The notes beneath the pieces were generated by a model, which saw only the letters and a program-made list of their open reading frames with translations, did no database searches and was not told the origin of the DNA. Positions 28,864 through 39,245 of a stretch of 64,000 nucleotides of DNA are shown in pieces. Numbering within the stretch: the stretch's first letter is position 1; every line of letters begins with the position of its first letter. Origin of the DNA: Aquipseudomonas alcaligenes (GTDB lineage Bacteria > Pseudomonadota > Gammaproteobacteria > Pseudomonadales > Pseudomonadaceae); contig NZ_QJRX01000006.1 in the NCBI RefSeq assembly GCF_003205495.1, positions 124,001 to 188,000 on the forward strand. The letters run 5' to 3'. The position numbers and the translations under genes are program-made.

Positions 28864-29581
28864 CCGGCACGAACACGTAGCCCACGCCCCAGACGGTCTG
28901 GATGTAGCGCGGCTTGGACGGGTCCGGCTCGATCAGCCGACGCAGGCGGCTGATCTGCACGTCGATCGAGCGCTCCAGGGCGTCCCACTCGCGGCCGCGC
29001 GCCAGGTTCATCAGCTTGTCGCGGGTCAGCGGCTCGCGTGCGTGCTGCACCAGGGCCTTGAGCACGGCGAACTCGCCGGTGGTGAGCATGTGCACCTCGT
29101 CGCCCTTCTTCAGCTCGCGGGTGGCCAGCGACAGCTCGTAGTCGCCGAAGCTGACCGTCTCGTCCGCGCTGGCCGGGGCGCCCGGAACCACCGGCGCCTG
29201 GCGGCGCAGCACGGCCTTGATCCGCGCCAGCAGCTCGCGCGGGTTGAACGGCTTGGCCAGGTAGTCGTCGGCACCGCCTTCCAGGCCCTGGATGCGGCTG
29301 GCCTCGTCGCCCTTGGCGGTGAGCATGATGATCGGCATCTGGTTGTTCGCCTCGCGCAGGCGGCGGCAGGCGGACAGGCCGTCCTCGCCGGGCAGCATGA
29401 GGTCGAGCACCAGCAGCTGGAACAGCTCGCGGGCCAGCAGGCGGTCCATCTGCTCGACGTTCTCCACCGCGCGCACGCGGTAGCCCTGCTCGCTGAGGAA
29501 ACGCTCCAGCAGGCGGCGCAGGCCGGGGTCGTCGTCGACTATCAGGATTTTTTCGCCTTCCGGCGCAGCGGCAGTGCTCAT
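28850..29581 (-). CDS. ompR: Response regulator OmpR (AmgR-like)
   Basis: A 243-residue OmpR/PhoB-type regulator. The receiver domain carries the acidic pocket VDDD at 15-18 and the phosphorylated D60 (LVLDLMLPGEDG). The conserved Lys lies in AKPFNPREL. The C-terminal winged helix (about 145-240) has the RSIDVQISRLRR recognition region. It is phosphorylated by the EnvZ kinase. First gene of the unit. Upstream CATAAT on the minus strand (29608-29613) is a possible -10. The gene is divergent from tex. Confidence 0.93.
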   Translation of the reverse strand: MSTAAAPEGEKILIVDDDPGLRRLLERFLSEQGYRVRAVENVEQMDRLLARELFQLLVLDLMLPGEDGLSACRRLREANNQMPIIMLTAKGDEASRIQGLEGGADDYLAKPFNPRELLARIKAVLRRQAPVVPGAPASADETVSFGDYELSLATRELKKGDEVHMLTTGEFAVLKALVQHAREPLTRDKLMNLARGREWDALERSIDVQISRLRRLIEPDPSKPRYIQTVWGVGYVFVPDGNK

Positions 29582-29696
29582 GCATTCTCCCCTTTGGCAG
29601 TGGCGGCATTATGGCCGAAGGCCGCAGGCTGCCGCGCCAGCCATTGTTAGCAGATTTTTCCCGATGGAGTTGCCGCCGGCCACGGGAAGCGGTGTT

Positions 29697-29702
29697 TATA
29701 AT
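29697..29702 (+). promoter_or_regulatory. -10 box candidate of tex
   Basis: A perfect TATAAT lies 53 bases before the tex ATG. TTGCCG at 29670-29675 is 21 bases away, too far for a normal -35. The assignment therefore rests on the -10 alone. Confidence 0.5.
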
Positions 29703-29755
29703 GCGGCGCTTTCGCACCGGCCGGTGCGGTCCCCGTTCCATTGCAGGTAGGTTTC

Positions 29756-32074
<2,319 letters not shown>

Positions 32075-32077
32075 CCC

Positions 32078-32464
32078 ATGAGCGAGAAATCCCCGGTCGG
32101 CCAGGACAGCAACTTCAGCCGCCTGCTCGGCATCCGCATCCTGCGCGCCGAGAACGGCGAGGCCGAGCTGCGCATGGCCATGCAGGAGCAGATGCTCAAC
32201 CTGCACGGGCGCATGCACGGCGGCGCGCTCTACTCGCTGATCGACACCGCCCTCGGCCAGGCCAGCCACAGCCTGTTCGGCGGCGAGGCCGGCAGCATGA
32301 CCCTGGAGTGCAAGGTCAACTACATCCGCGGCGTCGAGGCCGGCGAGCTGGTCTGCCACGCCCGCGTGCTCAACGCCGGGCGCAAGGTGCATGTGCTGGA
32401 GGCCAAGGTGGAGCAGGGCGACAAGCTGATCGCCACCGCCCAGGCCACCTTCATCTGCAAATAG
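32078..32464 (+). CDS. PaaI-type hot-dog thioesterase
   Basis: A 128-residue protein with the PaaI hallmark HGRMHGGALYSLIDTALG (about 45-62), in which the HGG loop and following helix hold the catalytic acid. The sheet strand SMTLECKVNYIRG is typical. It probably hydrolyses aryl- or acyl-CoA thioesters. It starts three bases after tex and is likely co-transcribed. A 6-bp hairpin (32488-32509) lies downstream. Confidence 0.87.
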   Translation: MSEKSPVGQDSNFSRLLGIRILRAENGEAELRMAMQEQMLNLHGRMHGGALYSLIDTALGQASHSLFGGEAGSMTLECKVNYIRGVEAGELVCHARVLNAGRKVHVLEAKVEQGDKLIATAQATFICK

Positions 32465-32538
32465 CCGACCCGCCTTCTCGGGATTGCGCCGGTCGCCGGC
32501 TCGGCGCATCCTCCCTTCCGATCATCCGCATAGCCGAC

Positions 32539-32567
32539 TTGCAGTGTGGCGGCCCCACCCCCATATA
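32539..32567 (+). promoter_or_regulatory. Weak promoter candidate for gshA
   Basis: TTGCAG (32539-32544) is followed after 17 bases by CATATA (32562-32567), in a small AT-containing patch flanked by CCCC and GGGG. The -10 match is poor. Confidence 0.3.
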
Positions 32568-32598
32568 GGGGCGACCGTCGAGTGAAGGAACAAGAATC

Positions 32599-34185
32599 TT
32601 GAGCGATCTCCTCAACCGCCGCCTGGCCCTGCTCGGCGAGGCCGACCACCTGTCCCTGCTCACCCAGTGCCTGCATGGCATCGAGCGCGAGACCCTGCGC
32701 GTCACCGCGCAGGGCGAGCTGGCGCAGACGCCACACCCGGTCGCGCTGGGCTCGGCGCTGACCCACGCACAGATCACCACCGACTATTCCGAGGCCCTGC
32801 TGGAGTTCATCACCCCGGCCGAGCCCGATCCGGCCGACACCCTGGCCGACCTCGAGCGCATCCACCGCTTCGCCGCCAGCCGCCTGGACGGCGAGTACCT
32901 GTGGAGCCCGTCGATGCCCGGCCTGCTGCCGGACGAGGCACAGATCCCGATCGCCCGCTACGGCAGCTCCAATATCGGTCGCCTCAAGTACGTGTACCGC
33001 CGCGGCCTGGCCCTGCGCTACGGCAAGACCATGCAGTGCATCGCCGGCATCCACTACAACTTCAGCCTGCCCGAGGCGGTCTGGCCGCTGCTGCAGCGGC
33101 TCGACGGCGACGACCAGAGCGCGCGCGACTACCAGTCGGCCAGCTACATCGCGCTGATCCGCAACTTCCGCCGCTACAGCTGGCTGCTGATGTACCTGTT
33201 CGGCGCCTCGCCGGCGCTGGATGCCAGCTTCCTGCGTGGCCGCCCGCACCAGCTGCAGCAGCTCGACGCCGACACCCTGTACCTGCCCTGGGCCACCAGC
33301 CTGCGCATGAGCGACCTGGGCTACCAGAGCAGCGCCCAGTCCGGCCTGACGCCCTGCTACAACGACCTGGCCAGCTACACCGAGAGCCTGCGCAACGCGG
33401 TGGCCACGCCCTATCCGGCCTATGCCGAGATCGGTACCCGCGACGCCAGTGGCGAATGGCAGCAGCTCAACAGCAACATCATCCAGATCGAGAACGAGTA
33501 CTACTCGAGCATTCGTCCCAAGCGCGTCACCCGCTCCGGCGAACGGCCGATCCAGGCCCTGATGAGCCGCGGCGTGCAGTACGTCGAGGTGCGCTGCCTG
33601 GACATCAACCCCTACCTGCCACTGGGTATCGATCTGGCCGAGGCGCGCTTCCTCGACGCCTTCATCCTGTTCTGCGCCCTGGCCGACAGCCCGCTGCTGG
33701 CCGGCGGTGAATGTCGCGCCTGCACCGAGAACTTCCTCAAGACGGTCAAGGAAGGCCGCCGTCCTGGCTTGCATCTGCAGCGCGACGGCCAGCAGGTGGA
33801 GCTGCGCACCTGGGCCGGCGAGCTGCTCGATGCCTTCGCGCCGATCGCCGCGCTGCTCGACCGCGCCCACGGTGGCGGCGCCTACCGCGAGGCCCTCGAG
33901 GCGCAGCGGGCCAAGGTGCAGGATCCCGCGCTGACCCCCTCGGCGCGGGTGCTGGCCGAACTGCAGCACCATGGCGAAAGCTTCCGCGCCTTCGCCCTGC
34001 GCCAGAGCAAGGCCCACGCCGAGACCTTCCGCGCCCAGCCGCTGAGCGCCGCGGAGGAACAGGACTTCGAGCGCATGGCGCGCGCATCGCTGGCCGAACA
34101 GGCCGAGCTGGAGGCCGCACCGGCCGGTGATTTCGACAGCTTCGTCGCCGCCTACCAGGCCAGTATCCTCGGTATTAGCCAGTGA
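32599..34185 (+). CDS. gshA: Glutamate-cysteine ligase (type I)
   Basis: A 528-residue gamma-proteobacterial GshA, the first and rate-limiting step of glutathione synthesis (ATP, Glu, Cys). The N-terminal [10 protein letters not shown] (about 27-36) and [14 protein letters not shown] (about 61-74) carry metal/ATP- and glutamate-binding residues. [11 protein letters not shown] near 329-339 is also conserved. The start codon is TTG, with GAAGGA nine bases upstream. E. coli gshA also starts with TTG, so low-efficiency initiation may be a retained control. It stands 134 bases after the thioesterase gene. Confidence 0.94.
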   Translation: MSDLLNRRLALLGEADHLSLLTQCLHGIERETLRVTAQGELAQTPHPVALGSALTHAQITTDYSEALLEFITPAEPDPADTLADLERIHRFAASRLDGEYLWSPSMPGLLPDEAQIPIARYGSSNIGRLKYVYRRGLALRYGKTMQCIAGIHYNFSLPEAVWPLLQRLDGDDQSARDYQSASYIALIRNFRRYSWLLMYLFGASPALDASFLRGRPHQLQQLDADTLYLPWATSLRMSDLGYQSSAQSGLTPCYNDLASYTESLRNAVATPYPAYAEIGTRDASGEWQQLNSNIIQIENEYYSSIRPKRVTRSGERPIQALMSRGVQYVEVRCLDINPYLPLGIDLAEARFLDAFILFCALADSPLLAGGECRACTENFLKTVKEGRRPGLHLQRDGQQVELRTWAGELLDAFAPIAALLDRAHGGGAYREALEAQRAKVQDPALTPSARVLAELQHHGESFRAFALRQSKAHAETFRAQPLSAAEEQDFERMARASLAEQAELEAAPAGDFDSFVAAYQASILGISQ

Positions 34186-34206
34186 AATCAGGCACCTGGT
34201 GAACGT

Positions 34207-34246
34207 GGTGGTGGTTTCGCCGGCATTCCGTCACAAATCCACCACC
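34207..34246. repeat. Inverted repeat upstream of the RMF-like gene
   Basis: GGTGGTGG (34207-34214) and CCACCACC (34239-34246) form an 8-bp inverted repeat with a 24-base spacer in the gap between gshA and the small gene. It may be an mRNA hairpin after gshA or an operator. Confidence 0.35.
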
Positions 34247-34308
34247 TCGACCAGCCAGGCTGGCCGGCGCGGGCTAGCCTATGGGGAAACCCGTAACGGC
34301 CCGTCGCC

Positions 34309-34494
34309 ATGGACAATCACGACTGGAGCCTGGAGAGCCTGAACAAGGCCTACCAGCAAGGCTATATGGCCGGTCTCACCGGCCAGCCCATGCACCTGCA
34401 GCCCTATGCTGCCGAGGTGCCGGCCGCTGCCTGGGAGGCTGGCTGGGACGATGGCAACGAGCAGTTCAAGCAGCACCAGCGGCGCAGCGCCTGA
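34309..34494 (+). CDS. Small RMF-like (ribosome modulation factor-related) protein
   Basis: A 61-residue protein whose pattern LNKAYQQGYMAGLTG...PY...WEAGWDDGNEQ aligns with ribosome modulation factor (GYQAG, PY and the GW motif). RMF inactivates ribosomes as 100S dimers in stationary phase. This copy lacks the basic N-terminus of RMF and is net acidic (about eight acidic to four basic residues), so ribosome binding is doubtful. It is more likely a divergent paralogue than the primary RMF. It stands alone, with a strong terminator behind it. Confidence 0.68.
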   Translation: MDNHDWSLESLNKAYQQGYMAGLTGQPMHLQPYAAEVPAAAWEAGWDDGNEQFKQHQRRSA

Positions 34495-34510
34495 TCCATT
34501 CCCCATGCAA

Positions 34511-34532
34511 AAGGGCCGCAATCGCGGCCCTT
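34511..34532. terminator. Bidirectional terminator between the RMF-like gene and argA
   Basis: A 9-bp stem (34511-34519 with 34524-34532) has an AATC loop, flanked by an A-rich side and CTTGTTT. It separates convergent genes and can act in both directions. Confidence 0.82.
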
Positions 34533-34549
34533 CTTGTTTCAGCGCAGGC

Positions 34550-35848
34550 TCAAAGCGCCTTTTCGAAGATCTTTGAATTGCGCTGGTAGTTGTACAGCGA
34601 GGCCCGCGCCGCCGGCAGGCGCTCGACGCCGCTGGCCTCGAAGCCGCGCTCCTGGAACCAGTGGGCGGTGCGCGTGGTGAGCACGAACAGGGTCTTCAGG
34701 CCCAGCGCGCGGGCGCGTTCCTCGATGCGTTCGAGCAGTTCGTCGCCCCGGCCGCCATGGCGGTATTCCGGGTTGACCGCCAGGCAGGCCAGCTCGCCGG
34801 CGTCCGAGTCGGCGATCGGGTAGAGCGCGGCGCAGGCGATGATCAGGCCGTCGCGCTCGACGATGCTGAACTGGCCGATCTCGCGCTCCAGCACCTCGCG
34901 CGAGCGGCGCACCAGGATGCCCTGGTCCTCCAGCGGGGTGATCAGCTCGATCAGGCCGCCGACGTCCTCGATGGTCGCCTCGCGCAGCGACTCGAACTGC
35001 TCCTGGTCGACCAGGGTGCCGCCACCGTCGCGGGTGAACAGCTCGGTGAGCAGCGAGCCGTCCTCCATGTAGCTGACGATATGGCTGCGCTTGACCCCGC
35101 CGCGGCAGGCCTGGGCGGCGGCGTCGAGCAACTCGGCCTGGTAGCAGCTGCCCAGGCGCGCCAGGTGCGCCGGCACCTGCTGCGGGCGCAGTTCGCGCAC
35201 CAGCTTGCCGTGCTCGTCGAGCAGGCCACGCTCGGCGGAATACAGCAGCAGCTTGTCGGCCTGCAGGTCGATGGCGGCGCGGGTGGCCACATCCTCGCAG
35301 GCCAGGTTGAATATTTCCCCGGTGGGCGAGTAGCCGAGTGCCGATAGCAGCACGATGCTGCGCTCGTCGAGCAGGCGGCCGATGCCCTTGCGGTCGACCC
35401 GGCGCACTTCGCCGGTGTGGTGATAGTCGATGCCGTCGACCACGCCGATCGGCCGCGCGGTGACGAAGTTGCCGCCGGACACGCGCAGGCGCGAGCCCTG
35501 CATCGGCGAGGCGGCCATGTCCATCGACAGGCGGGCCTCGATGGCGATGCGCAGGCGGCCGACGGCGTCGATCACGCAGTCCAGGGTCGGGCCGTCGGTG
35601 ATGCGCAGGTCGCGGTGGTAGCGTGGGGTCAGCCCGCGCTCGGCCAGGCGCGCCTCGATCTGCGGGCGCGAGCCGTGCACCAGCACCAGGCGCACGCCGA
35701 GGCTGTGTAGCAGCACCAGGTCGTGGACGATGTTGCCGAAGTTCGGGTGTTCCACGCCCTCGCCGGGCAGCATGACCACGAAGGTGCAGTCGCGGTGAGC
35801 GTTGATGTAGGGCGAAGCGTGGCGGAGCCAGTTGACGTAGTCGTGCAT
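34550..35848 (-). CDS. argA: N-acetylglutamate synthase
   Basis: A 432-residue ArgA of the bacterial type. An amino-acid-kinase-like N-terminal domain (about 1-280) binds arginine for feedback control. A C-terminal GNAT acetyltransferase domain (about 290-430) carries the acetyl-CoA loop region PEYRHGGRGDELLERIE. It makes N-acetylglutamate, the first step of arginine synthesis. The start is MHDYVNW, behind a GGAG-type ribosome site; 432 residues is the usual Pseudomonas length. The gene for acetylornithine deacetylase lies 112 bases upstream on the same strand. I see nothing distinctive in that spacer. Confidence 0.94.
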   Translation of the reverse strand: MHDYVNWLRHASPYINAHRDCTFVVMLPGEGVEHPNFGNIVHDLVLLHSLGVRLVLVHGSRPQIEARLAERGLTPRYHRDLRITDGPTLDCVIDAVGRLRIAIEARLSMDMAASPMQGSRLRVSGGNFVTARPIGVVDGIDYHHTGEVRRVDRKGIGRLLDERSIVLLSALGYSPTGEIFNLACEDVATRAAIDLQADKLLLYSAERGLLDEHGKLVRELRPQQVPAHLARLGSCYQAELLDAAAQACRGGVKRSHIVSYMEDGSLLTELFTRDGGGTLVDQEQFESLREATIEDVGGLIELITPLEDQGILVRRSREVLEREIGQFSIVERDGLIIACAALYPIADSDAGELACLAVNPEYRHGGRGDELLERIEERARALGLKTLFVLTTRTAHWFQERGFEASGVERLPAARASLYNYQRNSKIFEKAL

Positions 35849-35960
35849 GAGGAGCCTGTGGGCAAGGACGGACGAGCGATGAAGTGCCTTCTCCACGGGG
35901 AGAAGCAAAGGTCGGTCTAGCGTCGTCGCAACATCGGCACGCCTCGCATAGCTGGATGGT

Positions 35961-37100
35961 TTACAGGCAGTAGTGCTGGATCAGCTGGCGCAGCAGGGTC
36001 ACGGTCGGTTCGATGCGCGCCAGCTCGAGAAATTCCCCCGGCTGATGGGCGCAGGCGATGTCGCCCGGGCCGAGGACGATGGTCTCGCAGCCGAGCCGCT
36101 GAAGATACGGGGCTTCGGTGCCGAATGCCACCGCCTGCGCCGCATGTCCGGTCAGCTTTTCCGCAACGCGCACCAGTTCGCTGTCGGCGCTCTGCTCGAA
36201 GGGCGGCACGTTGGCGAACAAGGGCGCATAGTCGATGCGCACCTGATGCCGCTCGGCCAGTGGCTGCAGCTTGCCGCGGATGGCCGCGCGCAGCTGCTCC
36301 GGGTCCATGCCCGGCAGCGGACGCAGGTCGAACTCCAGGGCGCACTGGCCGCAGATGCGGTTGGGGTTGTCGCCGCCGTGGATGCAGCCGAGGTTGAGGG
36401 TCGGCTGCGGCACGCCGAACTGCGGGTTGTGGAACTCGCGCTGCCACTGGGCGCGCAGGGCACGCAGCTCGCCCATGACGTCCTGCATGGCCTCCAGGGC
36501 GCTATGGCCGAGGCTGGGGTCGGAGCTGTGGCCGCTCTGTCCGAGGATGTCGATGCGTTCCATCATCACCCCCTTGTGCAGGCGGATCGGCTTGAGGCCG
36601 GTCGGCTCGCCGATCACCGCGGCGCGTCCCAGCGTTTTGCCGGCGGCGGCCAGGGCGCGGGCGCCGGCCATCGAGCTTTCCTCGTCGCAGGTGGCCAGCA
36701 CCAGCAGCGGCTGCTTGAAGGGCTTATCGAGCAGCCCGCGCACCGCCTCGATCGCCAACGGGAAGAAGCCCTTCATGTCGCATACGCCGAGGCCCACCCA
36801 GCGGTCGCCCTGCTCGCTCAGCTTGAGCGGGTCGCTGTGCCACAGGGCGGCGTCGAACGGTACGGTATCGCTGTGCCCGGCCAGCACCAGGCCGCCGGGG
36901 CCGCTGCCGAAGGTGGCCAGCAGGTTGGCCTTGCCCGGCGCCACGTCCTGGATCTCGCAGGCGAAGCCGAGCTCGGCCAGCCAGCTGGCCAGCAGGTCGA
37001 TCACGGTGCGATTGGACTGGTCCCAGTGCGGCTGGGTGCAGCTCACCGAGGGGGTGGCGATCAGCGCGGCGAACTGGTCTTGCAGGGAGGGTAGCGGCAT
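35961..37100 (-). CDS. argE: Acetylornithine deacetylase
   Basis: A 379-residue M20 metallopeptidase-family enzyme that removes acetate from N-acetylornithine. Metal-ligand motifs are LAGHSDTVPFD (H76, D78), the CDMKGFF aspartate, and the TCDEESS glutamate pair. The dimerisation domain sits in the middle (about 175-290). The start is MPLPSL, with GGAG upstream. It is upstream of argA on the same strand. In pseudomonads the acetyl-cycle enzyme ArgJ also exists, so ArgE can be partly redundant; other deacylase substrates are possible. Confidence 0.87.
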   Translation of the reverse strand: MPLPSLQDQFAALIATPSVSCTQPHWDQSNRTVIDLLASWLAELGFACEIQDVAPGKANLLATFGSGPGGLVLAGHSDTVPFDAALWHSDPLKLSEQGDRWVGLGVCDMKGFFPLAIEAVRGLLDKPFKQPLLVLATCDEESSMAGARALAAAGKTLGRAAVIGEPTGLKPIRLHKGVMMERIDILGQSGHSSDPSLGHSALEAMQDVMGELRALRAQWQREFHNPQFGVPQPTLNLGCIHGGDNPNRICGQCALEFDLRPLPGMDPEQLRAAIRGKLQPLAERHQVRIDYAPLFANVPPFEQSADSELVRVAEKLTGHAAQAVAFGTEAPYLQRLGCETIVLGPGDIACAHQPGEFLELARIEPTVTLLRQLIQHYCL

Positions 37101-37163
37101 CGGCGGTCTCCGCGGGCGATGGCTCATCATAGGGCCATCGCCGCCGCGGAATAAACCTGCCGC

Positions 37164-38429
37164 TTAGAGGAAGATGCCGCGCATGATCAGGAAGAACAGG
37201 ATCGACAGGCCTGCACCGACCGGCAGGGTGATGATCCAGGACATGAAGATCGAACCGATCACGCCCAGGTTCAGCGCGCCGATACCGCGGGCGATGCCGA
37301 TGCCGAGTACGGCGCCGACCAGGGTGTGGGTGGTGGATACCGGCAGGCCGATGGCCGAGGCGCCGACCACGGTGGAGGCGGTGGCCAGCTCGGCGGCGAA
37401 GCCGCGGCTGGGGGTCAGCTCGGTGATTTCCTTGCCGATGGTGGCGATCACCTTGTAGCCATAGGTGGCCAGGCCGATGACGATGCCGATTGCGCCCAGC
37501 AGTAGCACCCAGCCCGGCACGGCGGACTTGGCGGCGATCTCGGCGGTGCCGTTGGACTCGATCACGCCGACGATGGCGGCCAGCGGGCCGACGGCGTTGG
37601 CCACGTCGTTGGCACCGTGGGCGAAAGCCATGGCGCAGGCGGTGAAGATCATCAGCACGGCGAACACACGTTCGACGCTGGCGAAGTGGAAGGCCTTGTC
37701 GGCTTCCTCGTCGATCTGGATGCGGCTGAGGATGGCGATGCCGAGCAGCATCACCAAGGCGCCGACACCCACCGACAGCAGCAGGCTTTCATTGCTGGAG
37801 AGGTTCAGGCCGATGTGCTTGAGCCCCTTGGACAGGGTCATGATCGACACCATGAAACCGGTCAGGAACATGTACAGCGGCACGAAGCGCTTGGCGTTCT
37901 TGAACGGGCTGTCGGTGTTAATGATCAGCGCCTGCACGCTCATGAACAGGCCGAAGGCGACCAGGCCGGAGAGGAAGGGGGTGACCACCCAGCTGGCGAC
38001 GATCGGGCCGACCGACTCCCAGTGCACGGCGTCGGTGGATACGCCGACCGCGGCGAAGCCGATCACCGCGCCGACGATGGAGTGGGTGGTGGACACCGGC
38101 CAGCCCTTGCGGGTGGCGATCAGCAGCCAGGTGCCGGCGGCCAGCAGCGCCGACATCATGCCCAGCACCATCAGGTCGGGGCTGATGGCCTCGGCGTCGA
38201 CGATGCCGTTCTTGATGGTCTCGGTGACTTCGCCACCGGCCAGGTAGGCGCCGCAGAACTCGAAGACCATGGCGATCAGGATCGCCTGCTTGATGGTCAG
38301 TGCGCGCGAGCCCACCGAGGTGCCCATGGCGTTGGCCACGTCGTTGGCGCCGACGCCCCAGGCCATGAAGAAGCCGAACAGGCAGGCGAGTACCAGGAGT
38401 ACGAAGCCGTAATCCGCAATAAGAGACAT
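37164..38429 (-). CDS. pitA: Low-affinity inorganic phosphate transporter, Pit family
   Basis: A 421-residue membrane protein with 10-12 helices and the duplicated PiT signature: GANDVANAMGTSVGSRALT at about 27-45 and GANDVANAVGPLAAIVG at about 270-286. It imports metal-phosphate with protons. It follows the DUF47 gene by 39 bases on the same strand, a common pairing in which the PhoU-like partner tunes the transporter. It is downstream of no obvious Pho box. Confidence 0.92.
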   Translation of the reverse strand: MSLIADYGFVLLVLACLFGFFMAWGVGANDVANAMGTSVGSRALTIKQAILIAMVFEFCGAYLAGGEVTETIKNGIVDAEAISPDLMVLGMMSALLAAGTWLLIATRKGWPVSTTHSIVGAVIGFAAVGVSTDAVHWESVGPIVASWVVTPFLSGLVAFGLFMSVQALIINTDSPFKNAKRFVPLYMFLTGFMVSIMTLSKGLKHIGLNLSSNESLLLSVGVGALVMLLGIAILSRIQIDEEADKAFHFASVERVFAVLMIFTACAMAFAHGANDVANAVGPLAAIVGVIESNGTAEIAAKSAVPGWVLLLGAIGIVIGLATYGYKVIATIGKEITELTPSRGFAAELATASTVVGASAIGLPVSTTHTLVGAVLGIGIARGIGALNLGVIGSIFMSWIITLPVGAGLSILFFLIMRGIFL

Positions 38430-38468
38430 AAGTAGTTTTACCCGTTATCCCAGAAAGGACACTGGCGC

Positions 38469-39146
38469 TTAGCGCGCCAGCAGTTGTTCTAGACGGTTGC
38501 CCACGCGTTGGGCACGGTCGGCGACATCGCCGACCCAGTCGATGATCTGGTAGAGGAACATCACGTCCACGGCCGGCATGTCCTTCTCCAGCTTGAACAA
38601 GGCGCGGCGCACCTCGATCTGCAGGCGGTCGGTGTCGTCCTCGATATCGTCGAGTTCCTCCACCAGGGTTTCCACCAGCTTGGCCTCGCGGCCGCCGAAA
38701 CCGGTTTCCAGCAGCTCGTCCAGCTCGTTCATGGCCTTCAGCGCCTGGGCGCTGGCATCCACGGTGCGCTGCACGAAGGTGCGGATCAGCGGCTGCAGCT
38801 CGGTGGGGATCGCCATCTCGCGGCCGAGCATCAGGCCGGCGATGTCCTTGGCGCGGTTGGCGACTTTGTCCTGTACACTGAGCAGTTCGAGCAGGTCCGA
38901 ACGCGGCACCGGCAGGAACAGGCTCTTGGGCAGGTGCAGGCGCACACTCTTCTTGAGTTTGTCCGCTTCCTTTTCCAGACGCACCATTTCCTGCTGCACC
39001 TGGGCCACCTGGGTCCAGTCCTGCGCCATCACTGCCTCGAAGAAGGGCACCAGGTTGGCTGCACATTCATGAGCCTTGGCGATGTGTTGCTGCATGGGGC
39101 CGATCGGCGAACGACCGAACAGGCTGACGAAGGGATTGGTTGGCAT
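38469..39146 (-). CDS. DUF47 / TIGR00153 PhoU-like protein
   Basis: A 225-residue all-helical protein of the DUF47 group, related to PhoU and typically encoded beside pit. Long amphipathic helices contain acidic E/D-rich metal-binding tracts such as ELLETGF and ELDDIEDDTD. It is thought to regulate Pit-type transport by contact with the transporter. First gene of the DUF47-pit pair, divergent from the CYTH-CHAD gene. Confidence 0.9.
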   Translation of the reverse strand: MPTNPFVSLFGRSPIGPMQQHIAKAHECAANLVPFFEAVMAQDWTQVAQVQQEMVRLEKEADKLKKSVRLHLPKSLFLPVPRSDLLELLSVQDKVANRAKDIAGLMLGREMAIPTELQPLIRTFVQRTVDASAQALKAMNELDELLETGFGGREAKLVETLVEELDDIEDDTDRLQIEVRRALFKLEKDMPAVDVMFLYQIIDWVGDVADRAQRVGNRLEQLLAR

Positions 39147-39245
39147 GGGGGGTATCCCGGCGGAAAAGGGCGCTGATTATAAGTGGCCTTGGGGCGCTGG
39201 CAAATGCATTACATCGGCCTGCAACAATTCCATGATAGGCAACCC

